From Candidimonas sp. (GTDB lineage: Bacteria; Pseudomonadota; Gammaproteobacteria; Burkholderiales; Burkholderiaceae_B): a stretch of DNA of 64,000 nucleotides. This document shows positions 60,554-64,000 of this stretch, piece by piece. The stretch is taken from positions 29,485-93,484 of the forward strand of contig SCRC01000117.1 in assembly GCA_004297945.1 (NCBI GenBank). Reading direction: 5' to 3'. A program made the translations under genes and the position numbers. The number at the start of each line of letters is the position of its first letter. Position 1 is the first letter of the stretch. The notes under the pieces are model-generated. The model ran no database searches and was not told the DNA's origin. It was given only the letters and a program-made list of their open reading frames with translations.

Positions 60554-61164
60554 CGATATCGCCACACCCAGGGCTGGACCGGGTTGGGATACTGCCACAG
60601 ACCCAGCCCGGCCCGTCGCGCATGCGCTTCGAGTTCGGGAATCCTGGCATCGCGCATGTACTTGCCGCGACCTTGCATATTGGCCCAGGCCATGCCGGCG
60701 GCAACCTGCTTCTGATTGGCGGTGCTGCCGTCGCCCAGAGGCACATCGCACACATTGCGCTCGTACTGATCATGCTCAAAACAGGCAAGACTGAGTGTCT
60801 TGCCGGCTATCAGATCGGCCAGCGCCTTTTTTGACGCCTGGCCCATGGGTTGGCCGGGCTGCTGCCGATCGTGAGTTGTTTCAGGGGCGTCGATACTCGC
60901 CAGACGAATGCGTTGCTGGCGACCATCAACCAGGAGCGTAAAGGTATCGCCATCGGCCACACGCACCACTTTTCCAGTGAGCGTATAAGCCTCTTCATGC
61001 GCCGCCTGGCCTGTAGGGTGCGCCGCCGCACGCGGCTGTAGAAGGTTGATGGTCCCCAGCCCGGCCAGAATCAAGGCTCCCAGCAGAGTCAGTGTTTGCG
61101 AATATCGACTAGCCAGCAATCGCCCCGCTAGCCTGCGCAACAACACTGATAAAAAACGAGCCAT
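60529..61164 (-). CDS. Membrane-anchored thermonuclease (SNase) family protein
   Basis: 211 residues from ATG 61164. An N-terminal hydrophobic segment (TLTLLGALILAGLGTINLL, about residues 21-40) anchors or exports it. The SNase fold follows: VVRVADGDTFTLLVDGRQQRIRLASIDAPET (the metal-binding Asp and the catalytic Arg, residues about 70-100) and YERNVCDVPLGDGSTANQKQVAAGMAW with the second catalytic Arg. All catalytic positions of staphylococcal nuclease appear retained. It lies 13 bp after the acyl-CoA dehydrogenase gene and overlaps yejA downstream. An open extension to 61530 overlaps its neighbour and is rejected. Confidence 0.85.
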   Translation of the reverse strand: MARFLSVLLRRLAGRLLASRYSQTLTLLGALILAGLGTINLLQPRAAAHPTGQAAHEEAYTLTGKVVRVADGDTFTLLVDGRQQRIRLASIDAPETTHDRQQPGQPMGQASKKALADLIAGKTLSLACFEHDQYERNVCDVPLGDGSTANQKQVAAGMAWANMQGRGKYMRDARIPELEAHARRAGLGLWQYPNPVQPWVWRYRCWKKAQC

Positions 61165-61177
61165 GTCTGCCTTTCTA

Positions 61178-62857
61178 TTATTGGCACCAGGCGCGATCGA
61201 ACAAGCCCGCAGATGGCGCCCCCAAACCCGAAACCCCAAATACGCGACCGCCCCGGCCGCCAAAGCGCGTCTGTATGAACAAATCGGCCATCGCCTGCGG
61301 GGCATGACGGCGCAACAGATTCGCCTGAACCAAAAGCACCAGTTCTTGTGCCGCATAGCGGCCAGCCGGCTCAACTCCCGCTTGCGTGCCGCAAAGTAAT
61401 GATAGCAAGCTATTGACGCTATCGGCCAGCAATGGCTCGTCGGCGCTATCGCGCACCAGAGTGGCAAAAAGCACCTGCGCCAGATCGGGCTTGCCCTTGA
61501 GTGCACGCAAAACATCCAGGCACATGACATTGCCCGAGCCTTCCCAAATTGAATTTACCGGTGCCTCGCGATACAGGCGCGGCATGGGGCCCTCCTCAAT
61601 ATAGCCATTGCCGCCCCACACCTCCATGCCCTCCGCCGCGGCCTCGATCGTCCGCTTGCATACCCAGAACTTGGCGGCCGGCGTCAGAATGCGTCGATAC
61701 GCCCAGTCCAGCGGATCGTCGCTGGCATCGAAAGCGCGCGCCAGCCGCATCGCCAGCACCGTTGCCGCCTCGCCCTCCATGACCAGATCGAGCAGTACGG
61801 ATCGCATCAAGTCCTGTTCGATCAAGGTGCGGCCAAACGCACGACGATGACGGGCATGATGCAATGCCTGCACGACAACCTGGCGCAGCAAGGCTGTGCT
61901 GCCCAGCACGCAATCCAGGCGTGTGCGAGATGCCATTTCGACCAGGGTCGCAATGCCGCGCCCGTCTTCGCCCACCAGAATAGCGCTTGCGTCATTGAAC
62001 TCCACCTCGGCGCTGGCATTGGAACGATTTCCCATTTTGTTCTTCAGACGCTGTATCTGAACTGCATTTTTACTGCCATCGTCGCGCCAGCGCGGGACGT
62101 AAAAACACGAGAGCCGGTCGTCATGACGAGCCAAAACCAGATGCGCGTCGGACATAGGCGAGGAAAAAAACCATTTGTGGCCAAGCAGAGAATATTGAGC
62201 ACCCCGTCCGCCTGCGCCCACCGGAGTAGCTTGCGTGGTGTTGCTACGTAAATCCGAGCCGCCCTGCTTTTCGGTCATGCCCATGCCTATCATCATGCCG
62301 ACCTTATCGGCCACTGGCAGGTCGCGTTCATCGTATTGCGAGGAATACAACCTGGATGACAGGGCCTCAAACAAGGGCTCCTTGCACAGCACAGGAATAG
62401 CCGCCGACGTCATGGTGATGGGGCACAATGAACCTGCCTCGATTTGCCCATGAAGAAGATACGCCGCCGCGCGCGCCGCCTGTGCGCCGGATTTGGGATC
62501 GGCCCAGGCACTTGCATGCATGCCCTGCAAAAATGCCATACGCATGAAACGGTGCCAATCGGGATGAAAATGGACACGGTCGACGCGATGGCCGTTGCGG
62601 TCGAAGGCTTCAAGCTCGGGGGCACAACGATTGGCCTCGTGTGCCCATTGCCGAGTTTGCACCAAGCCCAGCCTTGCCCCGTAAGCGACAAGCGACGCGT
62701 GGCGCCAATGTGCCCCCTCGCGTTGCACCGCTTCTTGCAAAGCCGGATCGCTCAAATACAGGTTGTAATCGCCCAGCTCGGGGACCTGATTGGTTACTTC
62801 GTGAGTCGTGCAGACCAAGGCGCCACCTCGCCAATGACAACCCGGCTTTAAAGCCAC
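61178..62857 (-). CDS. AidB-like acyl-CoA dehydrogenase
   Basis: About 559 residues from GTG 62857; TTG 62893 is an alternative. Flavoprotein of the acyl-CoA dehydrogenase superfamily, AidB branch: the signature GMTEKQGGSDLRSNTT (near residue 200), AGSLCPITMTSAAIPVL and WGGNGYIEEGPMPRLYREAPVNS are all AidB-like, with Glu in NSIWEGSGN at the position of the catalytic base. E. coli AidB is linked to alkylation response and has weak isovaleryl-CoA activity; the role here is unknown. The start overlaps the last codons of corA by 10 bp. Confidence 0.85.
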   Translation of the reverse strand: MALKPGCHWRGGALVCTTHEVTNQVPELGDYNLYLSDPALQEAVQREGAHWRHASLVAYGARLGLVQTRQWAHEANRCAPELEAFDRNGHRVDRVHFHPDWHRFMRMAFLQGMHASAWADPKSGAQAARAAAYLLHGQIEAGSLCPITMTSAAIPVLCKEPLFEALSSRLYSSQYDERDLPVADKVGMMIGMGMTEKQGGSDLRSNTTQATPVGAGGRGAQYSLLGHKWFFSSPMSDAHLVLARHDDRLSCFYVPRWRDDGSKNAVQIQRLKNKMGNRSNASAEVEFNDASAILVGEDGRGIATLVEMASRTRLDCVLGSTALLRQVVVQALHHARHRRAFGRTLIEQDLMRSVLLDLVMEGEAATVLAMRLARAFDASDDPLDWAYRRILTPAAKFWVCKRTIEAAAEGMEVWGGNGYIEEGPMPRLYREAPVNSIWEGSGNVMCLDVLRALKGKPDLAQVLFATLVRDSADEPLLADSVNSLLSLLCGTQAGVEPAGRYAAQELVLLVQANLLRRHAPQAMADLFIQTRFGGRGGRVFGVSGLGAPSAGLFDRAWCQ

Positions 62858-63834
62858 CGAGTCTTTTTGAATTTCCAGTAAAGAAACCCGCAAATTGCTG
62901 CTGTCGCGGCCAGCACCGCCGGATAGCCGTAATGCCAGGATAATTCAGGCATGTCTTTGAAGTTCATGCCGTAAATCCCCGCTATTGCTGTAGGCACCGC
63001 CAGAATGGCCGCCCAGGCCGCCAATTTCTTGGTGATGTCTGTTTGCTGGGACTGCCCTATCATTAGACTCGCCTCGAATGCAAAAGCCAAGGCTTCGCGT
63101 AGGCTGTTGATCAACTCATCGACCCGCTGCACACGATCGGCGACTTCGCCAAAATAGCCGCGGCAATTCTCGTCGATATGGCCGATTTCGACGCGCGACA
63201 GACGTCGGCAGATCTCGACCAGTGGCGAAATCGCTACATGAATACGCAGCAAATCGCGACGCTGTCGATACAAACGACGTACGTCTTGGTCGTGGAACCC
63301 GCGCAACAGAAATTTTTGTTCAACCGCCTCAATCCCGCTCTCAAGCCGGCTGGCCGCCGTCACATATCGGTCTACCAGCAAGTCCAGCAATGTCGAGGCA
63401 ATATAGTCGCTGCCCCGGCCCAGAAATTCGGGTGAATTTTCGAGGTGCGTGCGTAACTCCGTGTGTGAAGCCATCGCGCCACGGCGTACGGTAAGCAAAA
63501 ACCCTCGGCCAATCAGAAGTTGGGTTTCGCCAAAAGCCGGCTTCATATGCTCGACCTCAACTGTTACCGCGACCACCTGAGTCAATTCGGCGTACTCAAT
63601 GACTTTCGGGCGCCGATGTAATTCGTTGATCTCTTCAATGGCTTTGTGCGGAAAGCCCAGCTTGGCGCCAATTTCTTGCAGCAGATCCGGCGATGGGTCC
63701 TTCAAGCCGATCCAAAGCAAATTTTTTTGCGGATCGATATAACTCTCGATCTGCTCCACCGAGACATCCAAGGGCGGGTGGCCCTTGCGATACACAACCG
63801 ATGCAACCACCGATTTTTCATGCGAGCCGGGCAT
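62848..63834 (-). CDS. corA: CorA family magnesium/cobalt transporter
   Basis: 328 residues from ATG 63834. Long cytoplasmic N-terminal domain, then two C-terminal membrane helices with the pore signature YGMNFKDMPEL (near residue 296) between them. TVRRGAMASHTELR and the helical YRQRRDLLRIHVAISPLVEI stretch fit the CorA funnel. The frame is open upstream to 63873, but that codes through a REP-like remnant. Its end overlaps the AidB-like gene start. Confidence 0.93.
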   Translation of the reverse strand: MPGSHEKSVVASVVYRKGHPPLDVSVEQIESYIDPQKNLLWIGLKDPSPDLLQEIGAKLGFPHKAIEEINELHRRPKVIEYAELTQVVAVTVEVEHMKPAFGETQLLIGRGFLLTVRRGAMASHTELRTHLENSPEFLGRGSDYIASTLLDLLVDRYVTAASRLESGIEAVEQKFLLRGFHDQDVRRLYRQRRDLLRIHVAISPLVEICRRLSRVEIGHIDENCRGYFGEVADRVQRVDELINSLREALAFAFEASLMIGQSQQTDITKKLAAWAAILAVPTAIAGIYGMNFKDMPELSWHYGYPAVLAATAAICGFLYWKFKKTRWL

Positions 63835-63862
63835 AGGATGGCAACCTTCTAATCTGGTTTTT

Positions 63863-63886
63863 TGTAGCGGCACCCCTTGTGGGCAT
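63863..63886. repeat. Truncated REP-like element upstream of corA
   Basis: TGTAGC tail, left arm GGCACCC and loop CTTGT are intact, but the right arm stops after GGG, so the hairpin is broken. Confidence 0.8.
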
Positions 63887-63891
63887 AAGCG

Positions 63892-64000
63892 CTAACATAA
63901 TATTTCTACCAATTCTTCTCCGGGCAACTGATCACGCTGATAGCGCCGGCGTCGGGGCGGCTCACGCAGGCGGGCGGCGATCTCGGCCCAGCGCTCGAGG
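63892..64000 (-). CDS. C-terminus of an unidentified protein, cut by window edge
   Basis: Reading leftwards, a frame is open from base 64000 to a TAG at 63892-63894, giving a 35-residue basic tail ending LPGEELVEILC. It has the strand and codon style of its neighbours, but it is too short to recognise and could be chance. Confidence 0.35.
   Translation of the reverse strand, partial: LERWAEIAARLREPPRRRRYQRDQLPGEELVEILC

Overview
This window looks like a chromosomal segment of a betaproteobacterium of the order Burkholderiales, most likely family Alcaligenaceae (the Bordetella/Pusillimonas/Castellaniella neighbourhood). The grounds are the family-level look of the proteins, the sdhCDAB-sdhE-gltA and odhAB-lpd operons, EarP next to an EF-P carrying Arg32, a DUF2863 protein, and a class I PHA synthase. 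The genus assignment is inference. There are no rRNA, tRNA, CRISPR, phage or insertion-sequence genes. Almost everything is intact, with two genes cut by the window ends.

Layout. 1-8.6 kb: truncated phaC, pgeF and rluD, divergent bamD, a DinG/YoaA-type helicase and tex. 8.7-16.3 kb: a MocR/GabR-type regulator divergent from a GABA-type aminotransferase, followed by a four-gene polyamine/GABA-type ABC importer. 16.5-22.5 kb: a LysR regulator divergent from a CaiB-type CoA-transferase, a DctPQM TRAP transporter and an atypical crotonase, which reads as an import-and-CoA-activation cassette for an unknown carboxylic acid. 22.6-25.1 kb: trpS (with an extra C-terminal domain) and zapE. 25.1-50.4 kb: a dense TCA-cycle block: lpd-odhB-odhA, maeB, gltA-sdhE-sdhBADC, a GntR regulator, mdh, prpBCD, acnB and acnA. 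Together these cover most of the oxidative cycle, malate decarboxylation and the 2-methylcitrate route for propionate. 50.4-54 kb: DUF2863, earP-efp and DUF1178. 54-60.6 kb: a YejABEF-like peptide ABC importer. 60.5-64 kb: a membrane-anchored nuclease, an AidB-like acyl-CoA dehydrogenase, corA and a truncated unknown gene.

Two non-coding layers stand out. First, a family of REP-like hairpins (GGCACCC/GGGTGCC and GGCAGCC/GGCTGCC stems with a GCTACA tail) occurs at eleven loci, all lying 3' of genes and never in a divergent promoter region. The stems co-vary, one locus carries a 42-bp tandem amplification, one element supplies the apparent ribosome-binding site and start codon of earP, and another supplies the stop codon of a small acetyltransferase gene. 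Second, an almost identical 23-bp palindrome sits exactly 1 bp upstream of a candidate -35 box at both mdh and acnB. The nearby GntR gene divergent from mdh is the obvious candidate regulator, so the TCA block probably contains a local regulon.
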